NCBI GenBank assembly: GCA_902825215.1
Contig: LR782234.1
Location: 2,852,001-2,916,000, forward strand
Direction of reading: 5' to 3'
Length of the DNA stretch: 64,000 bases
Source of the DNA: Pseudomonas fluorescens
GTDB lineage: Bacteria; Pseudomonadota; Gammaproteobacteria; Pseudomonadales; Pseudomonadaceae
The stretch's first letter is position 1; each line of letters starts with the position of its first letter. The notes beneath the pieces are model-generated. The model searched no databases, had not been told where the DNA came from, and saw only the letters and a list, made by a program, of their open reading frames with translations. Position numbers and translations under genes: made by a program. Shown piece after piece: positions 1 through 8,100 of this stretch.

Positions 1-239
1 TCGACGAGCGCACCGCCCAATCGCTGGCGATTGCAGTCGACCTCAAGGGTTTTGCCGGCGAGGATTTCGACTTGGTAGTTCTCTTCCTGCTCTTGCTTGG
101 GCAGGTGAATCACCTGGCGGGTGAAGCCGGTTTCAGCCTTTGGATACGGTGCGACGTCTTCGAGCTTGGCCGCGTGGGCGAGGGTGGACAGGCTGGCAGC
201 CAGCAGCCCGGTAATTGCATATACGCGTAAAGAACCCAT
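1..239 (-). CDS. eco: Ecotin (serine protease inhibitor), truncated by window edge
   Basis: Only the first 79 residues are present; the C-terminal part lies outside the window. The N-terminus is a signal peptide ending near THAA/LAHAA. The mature part carries the ecotin blocks [18 protein letters not shown] and the region around [12 protein letters not shown]. Ecotin is a periplasmic dimeric inhibitor of trypsin-fold proteases that protects against host or environmental proteases. The ATG at 239 is preceded by GGAGG seven bases upstream. It is divergent from the DUF1652 gene across a 366-base gap. The family assignment is firm from motif order; the missing end means integrity cannot be judged. 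Confidence 0.9.
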   Translation of the reverse strand, partial: MGSLRVYAITGLLAASLSTLAHAAKLEDVAPYPKAETGFTRQVIHLPKQEQEENYQVEILAGKTLEVDCNRQRLGGALV

Positions 240-605
240 GGAAGCCTCCGTGCGGGTGTCGGGGTAGTGAGGGGCATTCTTGCTGTCGTGGATGCTTAAT
301 GCAAATCGAGGCGTACTTGCAAAATGCAGTGCTCGGGCAGGCCTTTCTTGCATTTTGCAAATAGCAGAATGCTGGCCAGCGCGCCAAGTGATTGATTTCA
401 AAGGAGTGAAAACAAGCCGATCAAAGGCACGTTTTATGCGTTGTTTCAGTGCGGCGCACCGGATTTGGGCGCCTACACTCCAATGGGCATTTCGCAGTAC
501 CGCCGCTTGACGCACCCAGGGAAACAGCGGGGACACACCCGCGCAGGGGCGCAACGGTCAGCGTGAATACTTGATTGGCATCTCACAGTAAGGAGAGGGT
601 TCGCC
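240..605. other. Gene-free region between ecotin and the DUF1652 gene
   Basis: No convincing gene is seen in these 366 bases. The region holds a perfect 12-base inverted repeat (317-328 and 349-360) and a GG-N10-GC sigma-54-like element (426-439), described separately. The short reading frames here have no ribosome-binding site and no recognisable protein features. Confidence 0.6.
317..439 (+). promoter_or_regulatory. Possible sigma-54 promoter with paired upstream activator site
   Basis: The inverted repeat TTGCAAAATGCA (317-328) / TGCATTTTGCAA (349-360) has a 20-base spacer. About 65 bases downstream is GGCACGTTTTATGC (426-439), which has the GG-N10-GC spacing of a -24/-12 sigma-54 promoter. 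The geometry (dyad enhancer, then promoter) fits a bacterial enhancer-binding-protein target. The next plus-strand gene is the DUF1652 gene, about 165 bases further on. The reading is inferred from pattern only. The -12 half (ATGC) is imperfect, and the dyad could instead serve the divergent ecotin gene. Confidence 0.35.
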
Positions 606-875
606 ATGTTTCTGTCTGCCTTGGAACTACGCAACATCATCGAAAGCAGCTTTCTGCCGAAACGCTGCCAATGCACGCTGTCGCCGGATCTGTCGATGAC
701 CGTCAAGGTCTTCGGCGATCATCGTACCGATCAGGTTGATCTGCAGGTCAACGGCATCGATGCCAGCCGGCTCAACAGCTGTCGCGAAATCAACAATCTG
801 GTCGCGGGGCTGCGCTCCGATCTGGCCCAACAGACTGCACTGCATCAGAGTACTGCTCATTCGCGAGCCGTTTAA
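606..875 (+). CDS. DUF1652 family protein
   Basis: This 89-residue cytoplasmic protein begins MFLSALELRNIIESSFLPKR and contains CQCTLSPDLSMTV, a pattern typical of the small DUF1652 proteins found in many copies in Pseudomonas. Their function is unknown. The ATG has a good AAGGAG site at the usual distance. No signal peptide or membrane segment is visible. Its stop overlaps the stop of the convergent membrane-protein gene by four bases. The upstream region carries a possible sigma-54 promoter. The family call is moderately firm; no function is claimed. Confidence 0.8.
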   Translation: MFLSALELRNIIESSFLPKRCQCTLSPDLSMTVKVFGDHRTDQVDLQVNGIDASRLNSCREINNLVAGLRSDLAQQTALHQSTAHSRAV

Positions 876-1270
876 CGCACCGTTTCACCCAGTTCGACCG
901 TCACGCGCCGGGCCTGCACAAAACCAAGGCCCAGCGCGAACTCGACCAGCACTGCGAGCAAAATCCCGGGGCCGGCATGACCGTTGAGCCATTCCGCAAA
1001 ACCCAGCACCGCCAACCCCAGACAACCAACGATAAAACCGTTGCTCAACGCATTGCGCCCCAGCGACGGCGGAGCATTGCGCACCAGATAAAACATCACC
1101 CCCAACGCCGCAAACAGCACTGCACTGCGCCGCGCGACAAAACCGGCCCCCTCGGAATATTCGACACTCCAGATCGCCAGTAGCCGTTCGGGGAAAATGC
1201 CCCAGGCCAGTGCCAACAGAAAACACAACGAACACGTGAGACCGGACAACGTGCGAAACGACAACTGCAT
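872..1270 (-). CDS. Small four-helix membrane protein
   Basis: The 132-residue product begins MQLSFRTLSGLTCSLCFLLALAWG. It shows about four hydrophobic segments (near residues 8-28, 45-63, 74-92 and 98-117), so it is an inner-membrane protein. The ATG at 1270 follows AAGGA; a longer frame exists upstream, but this start has the ribosome-binding site and begins directly with a membrane helix. The role is unknown. It is convergent with the DUF1652 gene (4-base overlap) and lies downstream of the DUF2790-like gene on the same strand. Confidence 0.7.
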   Translation of the reverse strand: MQLSFRTLSGLTCSLCFLLALAWGIFPERLLAIWSVEYSEGAGFVARRSAVLFAALGVMFYLVRNAPPSLGRNALSNGFIVGCLGLAVLGFAEWLNGHAGPGILLAVLVEFALGLGFVQARRVTVELGETVR

Positions 1271-1359
1271 GGCGAATCCTTGCGGCAGTGAGGAAGGCTC
1301 CGAGCATAACCGCCGAAACCCCTCCCGCCTACCGCAAAGCCGCGAATCAGACGTTTCTG

Positions 1360-1626
1360 TCAGTTTTGCAGCTGGCACGCGTCGGATAATTTCCGGTAGC
1401 TGATTTCTTCAGGTCTGCCGTTGTTGTCGATGTATTTCATGTCGGCGGTAATGACCTTGCATTCCAGGGTGGCTGGCTCGGTCAGTGCGACTACCTTCGC
1501 TACTTGCAGCGGCATGCCGTACTTGTAGGGCACGGCGTTTGAGGGGGTTGTGTCATTGGCTTGGGCCAGCCCGGTGAATGCGGTACAGGCGAGGGCGGCG
1601 GTGAGCAATGGAAGACGAATGTTCAT
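1360..1626 (-). CDS. Small exported protein, DUF2790-like
   Basis: An 88-residue protein with a signal peptide (MNIRLPLLTAALACTAFTGLAQA, cleavage near residue 23). The short mature domain contains PYKYGMPLQVAKVV, LECKVITADMKYIDNNG and a closing DACQLQN. This matches the small periplasmic DUF2790 proteins that are multi-copy in pseudomonads and often respond to metals or stress. The two conserved cysteines probably form a disulphide. The start at 1626 was chosen because it begins the signal peptide. The function is unknown. Confidence 0.8.
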   Translation of the reverse strand: MNIRLPLLTAALACTAFTGLAQANDTTPSNAVPYKYGMPLQVAKVVALTEPATLECKVITADMKYIDNNGRPEEISYRKLSDACQLQN

Positions 1627-1931
1627 GAGAGGACTCCCGTGCGACGGTTCTAGAGTTCGGCGTGATTCACCCGAATCTGCCGCACTGGGCAACAGCCGTG
1701 GGGGCGGGCTAAAGGTGTGCGGTCAGTGATAGTTTTTGGCCGGGGCGTTAAGGCAGGGTTAAGCAGGCTGAACGGTGGCTGTCGGGGAACGGAATGTCGC
1801 GCGATTGGGGACAGAGACAGTCAATCTCTCAGTTTTTCGGGGAAAATAAGAGCGCCGGGTAAGTTGTTTTCAACTTCTCCGCAAATACTTCGCTTTTGCG
1901 ACACAGATATGGGCCGCCATCAGGGATGTCC
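1627..1931. other. Gene-free boundary region of the AT-rich island
   Basis: No supported gene is seen in these 305 bases. Composition shifts here, from GC-rich core-type sequence to the AT-rich type VI effector/immunity island that starts near 1.8 kb. Short overlapping frames lack ribosome-binding sites. Confidence 0.5.
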
Positions 1932-2792
1932 TTATTCAGTGCAAGACGGATATACCGTACAGTCACGGCCGTTGATTTTGAATTTTTTGAAAACTGGAGG
2001 TGTTTGGCACCTTTCTGATGTTGCGGTTTCCTGACAGGGCTTCCATCCTTCTGTGGTCTTGATCCACCGATTGTCCATACTAGGTTCTTCATCTTTCGCC
2101 AAGCGGAATGTGAATTTTATTTCTTTATTTTTAATGCTCGATCGCTGAACAGTTCCGCCCGGCTTATTGCGTTCAAAATAGTCGGAGGGTACATTCCATT
2201 CAGAGTTTGCTGCGCTACACGACAATATTTTTGAAATTCCGTCTTTCTCGATTCTTTCCACGCTTAGTTGGAACATCCACGTACATATGCCTCTAAATTC
2301 AGAGTTATCATTGGCTAACGAGGACGATTCGACAGTAGTCGTATTGCCTTTTATAGTTATTCCTCCGAAATCCCCGCCGATATCCAATGAAGACGTACCA
2401 TAGCGGCCGTCGATGGCCATGTCTACGCGAGTCAGCTCCATCTTGCATCCGGCTATGCGATAACTGAGCGGGATATCGAAGCGAGCGGTTTGTTCTATAT
2501 CTTTTACCTCAATCTGGTCTGTTTTTTGATGCCGTCGGGTTACTTCTCCTCCTAAGCCCGCTGAATAAGCTTTGCAATCCTGACCAGCTAGTGGTGAATA
2601 TTGTGATTTTGCTGTTAGGCCAAAGTTTGCAGGTGCAGTCGCTACGAGAGTAAACGAGTCGGACCCGTAGTGGCTGGTAATGTCTTCAATGCTACTTTGA
2701 GCAATTTGACCGGCAGAGGTGCAGGCGCCGAATAAAGGAAGCGCCAAAAGTAGTAATGACTTTACATGGAGCGAAGGTGGTGGCTTATTCAT
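1932..2792 (-). CDS. Lipoprotein of unknown function in the type VI effector island
   Basis: A 286-residue protein whose N-terminus (MNKPPPSLHVKSLLLLALPLFGAC) is a lipoprotein signal with lipobox LFGAC, so it is predicted to be lipidated and periplasm-facing. No domain was recognised. Several cysteines in the C-terminal half (CTWMF, KPCQE, SERCQ, GRDCTVYPSC) suggest disulphides. It is the most distal gene of the vgrG-DUF4123-effector-Sel1 run, is AT-rich, and is separated from the Sel1 gene by 311 bases holding a decayed Sel1 copy. Its position suggests an accessory immunity or effector-linked protein, but it could be unrelated. The ATG at 2792 was preferred over an upstream TTG. Confidence 0.7.
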   Translation of the reverse strand: MNKPPPSLHVKSLLLLALPLFGACTSAGQIAQSSIEDITSHYGSDSFTLVATAPANFGLTAKSQYSPLAGQDCKAYSAGLGGEVTRRHQKTDQIEVKDIEQTARFDIPLSYRIAGCKMELTRVDMAIDGRYGTSSLDIGGDFGGITIKGNTTTVESSSLANDNSEFRGICTWMFQLSVERIEKDGISKILSCSAANSEWNVPSDYFERNKPGGTVQRSSIKNKEIKFTFRLAKDEEPSMDNRWIKTTEGWKPCQETATSERCQTPPVFKKFKINGRDCTVYPSCTE

Positions 2793-3103
2793 TGTTTTGC
2801 TCTCTGGCAAAAGGTTAAACCGCAACTAACATTGATGAACTCAACAGGATCGCGTTGGCACCTCGCTAAACGCGCTGGAGGTATTTCACTCGGAAAAAGT
2901 CTCACCAGACATCTTGCATACATTGTTCTCACAGTCGGCGGCTCAACATAAATGCCCTTTGCTCTTGCCAATCCCAGGTATCAAGCGAGTCCAGTTGTAT
3001 TTCTGGGAGATTCGTATCTACCTAAGCCTTTATGTTTCCACCGCCTTCGAGTTGCTTTGCTTAAGCTAGAGCGACGTTGTTGGTCGATGATCATCAAACA
3101 AAA
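2793..3103. other. Intergenic stretch holding a decayed Sel1 gene copy
   Basis: No intact gene is seen. The minus strand around 2998-3051 keeps a recognisable C-terminal fragment of the neighbouring Sel1 family (see the pseudogene entry). The rest is AT-rich sequence without supported features. Confidence 0.55.
2960..3085 (-). pseudogene. Remnant of a third Sel1-repeat immunity-like gene
   Basis: Read on the minus strand, one frame gives KQLEGGGNIKA-stop-VDTNLPEI. This aligns with TELDGGGNIQVYVESKLPKI in the intact Sel1 gene just upstream and KELDGGGTAKTDVEETLPKI in its paralogue. The fragment has an in-frame stop after NIKA, and its upstream part is shifted in frame. At DNA level GGCGGTGGAAACAT is identical to the adjacent gene. 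It is best explained as the eroded 3' end of a third tandem copy. The boundaries are approximate. Confidence 0.65.
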
Positions 3104-4120
3104 TCAAAAACCTAATTTTTCTGGGAAGAAAGAAAGAGGTGGGTGTGTTGCCTTCCATTCAATTGCATATTTTTCTGCCTCATCAATTTGAGCAGGCGTC
3201 ATTTTCTCCGCAATTTTGGGCAGCTTGCTCTCCACGTAAACCTGAATGTTTCCACCGCCATCCAGTTCTGTGAGCAAGGATGTCAGTGCGTACCCTTTAA
3301 CTAAGTCGATGGGGTAGCCAACTTTGTCGGGTGTATGGGATAAATACGCTCCATAACTTGCCACGGCAGTTTGATAGCCAGTATTTGCTGCAACTTCCCA
3401 CCAATGACGAACACCTTCTAAATCGTTTCGTTGAAAAAGAATTGATATGTATTCAACCATCGCTGGAGGGTAACCGCCTTCTGAGGCAGATCTTAATAAC
3501 TCCTCTTCAGCGTGTTTTCTCTTCCAAGGCAATAAGAATGTACCTTCGCCCTCAGCGTAACGATTAGCGAGTAACCACTGTGACGGCGCATATCCAGCTG
3601 CCGCTGATTTTTTCAACCACTCTAAATCTGAAGTTGCGTTGTACAAAACGGCCATTGCTTCGCCATCTCCACTCAGGGCACGAGGTGTTGCAGTTTTAAT
3701 CAACAGATCTAGCCATTCACTGGGTTTTTTGCTTCCTTGAGGGCACTGATTGATTAATGAGCATAAAGATGTCGAACTGGTGGCAAGTCGGTACATCGCA
3801 TAATAGTTACCCTGTGAGGCAGATGCCTCGTACCAATTCTGCGTTTCCGTCGTCATCAACTGTTTTCGTAGGCGCAATTCTTCCGCCAAATAGAATTGGG
3901 CTTCCGCGTCACCAGCCTTGGCCGCAAGACTTAGTGCAGGCTCAGCAGTTTTATATTGATTGAAAAGCGTGATTCCTAGAAGTTTTGCGTTGTGTTGCTG
4001 AAAGGTCAACTGCGCTGCTGCGTAATTGGGGAGTAGGAACGACGCCAGTAGAGCTAAATAACCGATGCGTGAAGCTCTTTCAGGGCGTGGTTCACTACCA
4101 AAACGAAGTTGACGCTTCAA
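3104..4120 (-). CDS. Exported Sel1-repeat protein A, probable type VI immunity protein
   Basis: A 338-residue protein with a signal-peptide-like stretch (YLALLASFLLPNYAAA, about residues 21-36). It is followed by degenerate Sel1 repeats such as AAKAGDAEAQFYLAEELR, SASQGNYYAMYRLA and SAAAGYAPSQWLLANRYAEGEG. Sel1 repeats are helical pairs used for protein binding. It is paralogous to the next gene upstream; both end in a similar THPPLSFFPEK tail. Exported tandem Sel1 proteins beside a VgrG-linked effector match known immunity arrangements, for example those of the P. aeruginosa PldB locus. The start is TTG at 4120 with GGGAAG upstream; no ATG precedes the signal peptide. The immunity role is inferred from context. 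Confidence 0.8.
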   Translation of the reverse strand: MKRQLRFGSEPRPERASRIGYLALLASFLLPNYAAAQLTFQQHNAKLLGITLFNQYKTAEPALSLAAKAGDAEAQFYLAEELRLRKQLMTTETQNWYEASASQGNYYAMYRLATSSTSLCSLINQCPQGSKKPSEWLDLLIKTATPRALSGDGEAMAVLYNATSDLEWLKKSAAAGYAPSQWLLANRYAEGEGTFLLPWKRKHAEEELLRSASEGGYPPAMVEYISILFQRNDLEGVRHWWEVAANTGYQTAVASYGAYLSHTPDKVGYPIDLVKGYALTSLLTELDGGGNIQVYVESKLPKIAEKMTPAQIDEAEKYAIEWKATHPPLSFFPEKLGF

Positions 4121-4182
4121 AGTTTATTGCTTCCCAAAGCTGCAAGGCAGAGCGTTATAGTGTTCATTGATCGGAATATCCT

Positions 4183-5151
4183 TCAAAAATCTATTTTTTC
4201 AGGGTAAAACGAAAGAGGCGGGTGCTCATCTCTCCACTTGACTGCAAAATCTTCCGCCTCTTGAATTTGTGCGGGGGTCATTGTTCTTGATATTTTTGGA
4301 AGTGTCTCCTCGACATCTGTTTTTGCGGTACCCCCACCGTCTAGCTCCTTCAGAAGAGAGATTAACGCATATCCCTTGATTATATCTTTCGTGAATCCAA
4401 GGGCTTTTGGGTCAACAGCTAAAAAATACCCGTAATTGTATACGCCTGCCTCATACCCAGTCGACGCCGCTTTTTCTACCCAATAGCGTGCCTGATCGAG
4501 TTCACCTTTTTCTCTATATATACCGAAGAGCTGCATCATTGCTTTTGGATTGCCTGCTTTCGCAGAAAGCAAAAACCATTGTTCAACGATTTCTTGCCGT
4601 TTCCAGGGAAGTATAAAACCTTCTCCTTGACGATCACCAATAGCCATACGATATTGTGCGGTTGGATGGCCTGCCAACGCTGATTTTTTTAACCAGTCTC
4701 TCTCGGCAGTCAGTTCATACATTAAATATTGAGCTTCCGCATCACCGCGATCAGATTTTTGTTTTGCAATTTTATTTGCTTCAGCCAACCACTGTTGTGG
4801 CTCTTTTGTACCAGTTGGACAATTTTTCATTGCCGCACATAGATCATTATTACTTCGACCAATTCGGATCATCGAATAAAGGTCGCCTTGGTTAGCTGCG
4901 GCCTCATACCATTTGTAAGCTTCAGAATCAATGTGCTGTTTTTTCTGACGTATTTCTTCGGCCAAAAAAAATTGTGCCTCAGAGTCGCCAGCTTCTGCGG
5001 CTATTCGCAACTCGGGAGTCGCGGTCTTATATTGCTTGAACAATATAATTCCTCGCTCTTTCGCTGATTGCTGATCTTGATTAAGATCTGCTGATGCAAG
5101 TATTGGCAAAGCGATCAGGGTCGCTAGCGTAAATGCTTTAAATATATTCAT
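4183..5151 (-). CDS. Exported Sel1-repeat protein B, probable type VI immunity protein
   Basis: A 322-residue protein starting MNIFKAFTLATLIALPILASA, a clean signal peptide cleaved near residue 22. The mature part carries Sel1-like repeats (AAEAGDSEAQFFLAEEIR, AANQGDLYSMIRIG, SALAGHPTAQYRMAIGDRQGEG, SAKAGNPKAMMQLFGIYREKG). It is a clear paralogue of the downstream gene, sharing the LDGGG and HPPLSFYPEK C-terminal region. It lies 20 bases after the effector gene on the same strand, so effector and immunity are probably co-transcribed. Periplasmic location implies that the effector acts in the periplasm. The low GC matches its neighbours. Immunity is inferred, not shown. Confidence 0.82.
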   Translation of the reverse strand: MNIFKAFTLATLIALPILASADLNQDQQSAKERGIILFKQYKTATPELRIAAEAGDSEAQFFLAEEIRQKKQHIDSEAYKWYEAAANQGDLYSMIRIGRSNNDLCAAMKNCPTGTKEPQQWLAEANKIAKQKSDRGDAEAQYLMYELTAERDWLKKSALAGHPTAQYRMAIGDRQGEGFILPWKRQEIVEQWFLLSAKAGNPKAMMQLFGIYREKGELDQARYWVEKAASTGYEAGVYNYGYFLAVDPKALGFTKDIIKGYALISLLKELDGGGTAKTDVEETLPKISRTMTPAQIQEAEDFAVKWRDEHPPLSFYPEKIDF

Positions 5152-5171
5152 TATAAGTTGCTTTGCTCTCG

Positions 5172-8100
5172 TTATTTTTCCGGCCCACCATATGTAGCAC
5201 GTCCGCCAGGAAGGTATGTTCGACCATAATACGTCGATCGTTGGCAGAAACCATCAAGTTTCGCGCCAAGTTCGGAAACATGCTCCTTGTATCTAGCCCT
5301 CATTTGTTCGTTTCGTTGGTCCGCGAAGCGGAGTACAGCTTCGGACATAAAGTTATCCAATGCCAAGCGCTGTTCACAATAAATTTGGCCTTTGTCTGAG
5401 CTTTTCGTCCCAAATCTGTTCATGCTTATGCACGCTTCTTCGAATTGTGTTTGAGCTTGCTCGACGGTATTCGTTTTTTTTGCGTGGTTCAAAATCCAGC
5501 CGAGTATTCTTTCAATGGCTTGCTGTTGGATCAGATATGTTTGAGATTTATCATATGTATATTTTTTTTCTCGAGACGCGCTATCAGTTGAAATGTCTGT
5601 GACATTGTAGCTCTGAGCTGCCGAAATTAGTGTCATGAGCATTGGGCCAAGAGCGTTGGGTGTTGCATTCAAAAACCACTGCTCCAATTCACTTTGATTG
5701 CGATACGTCATTATCGTATGAGCAATAGAGGCTCCTCTACCACCACCAGTCAGCGCCTCATACAAAGACATCACCATATCCACGCCTTGCATATAAGTCA
5801 TCGCCACTTCCATCCCGGCGGTGCCAAGGAAGTTGAGCTTGTCTATATAATCAGCCGCCTCATCAGTTACAAATACCAGTGATTTATCCTGGTTTTTGTG
5901 AATCTCTCGGCGCACGAGGTTGATAAGGTCGGTCACGCCGTCATAGCCAACTTCAAATTGAAACTCGCCACCCGCACCTGCTCCGACGATGACTGAAGCT
6001 TTGAACCGCATGATAAAGCGGCCTTCATGCAACGAAATTCCGACATCAGCGTTGGCGCCGAGCCCGTAGGCCGCGGTGAAACCGGCGGTCAGTCTCGCCA
6101 GGCTCGACCATTGGCTAGCTTTGGTGCTGTTGACGCTATTGACCATTCCTGGCGAAGGAGCGGTGCGCAACGCTGCGATTTCTTTCGGCGGCGCCCAGTT
6201 CAAGGCGCCTGTCAGCAGAATCCCTGCCTGGACTCCCGCAAAAAGATTGAATTGGGCTTTGGCACCGTCCTCTACGCGAACCTTGGCGGCGTTGCCTTCA
6301 AGGACTGGTTCGCTTCTTACGGTTCCAGCGGTTGAATGGGTCGTTTCGGGCCGTTTTGCGTCAGTAATTTCTGGAAGGTTCAGGCCGCCTTGAACATTTG
6401 CACGGCCCAACTGGACGCTTGAGGAAAGGAGGAGGGTGGCGCCCGTGTAACCCCAGGCTCTCGCCCCCAAGTGGATCGAGAATCGACCGAGATTGAGGTG
6501 TTTACGGTTTTCCTCATAATCAAGGTAAGGGATCAGGATGTCTTTCGCCTGATCTTTACCTGGAAGATCCATTTTCATCAGCTCAACTTCGCCACGGGCG
6601 AGGTCAATGCCCAGGCTCGCTTCAGCTTTGGCGGAGGCTTTGAAGTTATCCGCCACACTGAACGACGGTCCGGTTATTTTCGTGCCAGTGTGTATGGACG
6701 CCTGCGGCGGTGTCAGGCAGCGCACCAGTTGAGCCTGAGGGCTGTTGTCGAACAGACGCAACGAGCTCCTGACCTCTTCCTTGAACAACAACTGACGAAT
6801 ACGAAGCCCCCAGTCTTTACGGGCTCCGGCATCCTCTAAGGTCTCAACCTTGTAGTTTTTCGACTTCAGGTAGGAGTGGAACATCTCGGCATCAAACCAG
6901 CCCTTCTCATCAAACCAGTCACTTTGCTGATCTTTGATCGCGAGCGCGCCTTGCAGTCGCAGCCATTCGTGGAAAGGATTGTCGTCAGTATCCGAGGCTG
7001 CCTTGCCGTTGCTGTTGCCCGGTAGCTTTCGCAGATCTTTGCTAGCTGTTGCACCTATCTCGCTCGCGTCCTTTTTCAGCACCTTGGTGATGCCTTCGAG
7101 GTTAAGCAGGCTGAGATGTTTGACGGGGCTGTTGGGGCTGTTGAAAAGCGCTACTTCGCGCAGAGGGAAGCCGGCTTTGACCAGGCGTTCTTCCGGTTTT
7201 GGCTGAAACTGCTCGGGTTCCCACAGTAGGTGTCGTAATGGCAGGGCAGCAGCAACCGCTGCTTCGGCGTCTTCGCGGAGTTTTAAGCGATCTTGCTGAA
7301 TGCGCTGCCACTCGGCCTGTTCTGCTTCCACGATACCTGCCGGTGCCGCAACGTTTTGCCCGCTGGCGTCAATCCAGGCTTTATATTTGGTGCGGATCTG
7401 CTCGGTGTACTTGACCTGCTGCTGCTCCATCTCAAGATAGGCTTTGAATTTCTCGATGCCTGCGCTGATGTCCCCCGTGTCAGGAATTAGCGCGAACTCT
7501 GGCAGCGCCAGTCCGTAGTCGGCAACTTTCAAAATCGAATCGATATAGGCCGCAAAGTCTTTTTCGACTTTTTTGCGCTCGTCGGCGACATTCTTCAAAT
7601 AACCACACATCCGAGCCTTGCCATCAATTACGCAATTAGTGGCGTCTAGATAGGCTTTTTTGTTTTTTTGGATGTCTGCTTCTTTCAGGGTCGTCAATTT
7701 GCCGCTGGTGGTGAGCGCTGCGCGGGCTTTCAAATAAGTCTGTACGCGATTTCTTGCCTCGATCGCCCCGGGCGAAAACAGGTTGCCGCTTTCGTAGGTG
7801 TAACCAGCAGTTCTGGCCTGTTCGATTGCGACCGCCTTCAGCTTTTTCCATTCGCTATACAGACGTTGCAGTTTCTGACCGTCGGAGTTGGCTTCCAGCA
7901 GACTCGCCTGTTGTTGATTGGCGAGTTCGCGATTGCGCGCGTAGTCACTCTGATCCGCTTGTTTGTCGAGCGCCGCGCTGTTGCGGGCCTCTCGGCTGAC
8001 AGCTTTCAAGCGCATAGCCATGGTGGGCTGCGCTATATCGGGCTCTTGGGCCTCGATTTCCAGCATCCGGGCTTTTTGCTCGCCTTGCAGGAAGTTGCTC

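Noticed and set aside
1829..2092. Small minus-strand gene overlapping the lipoprotein end
   Set aside because: It overlaps the better-supported lipoprotein in another frame and has no start signal.
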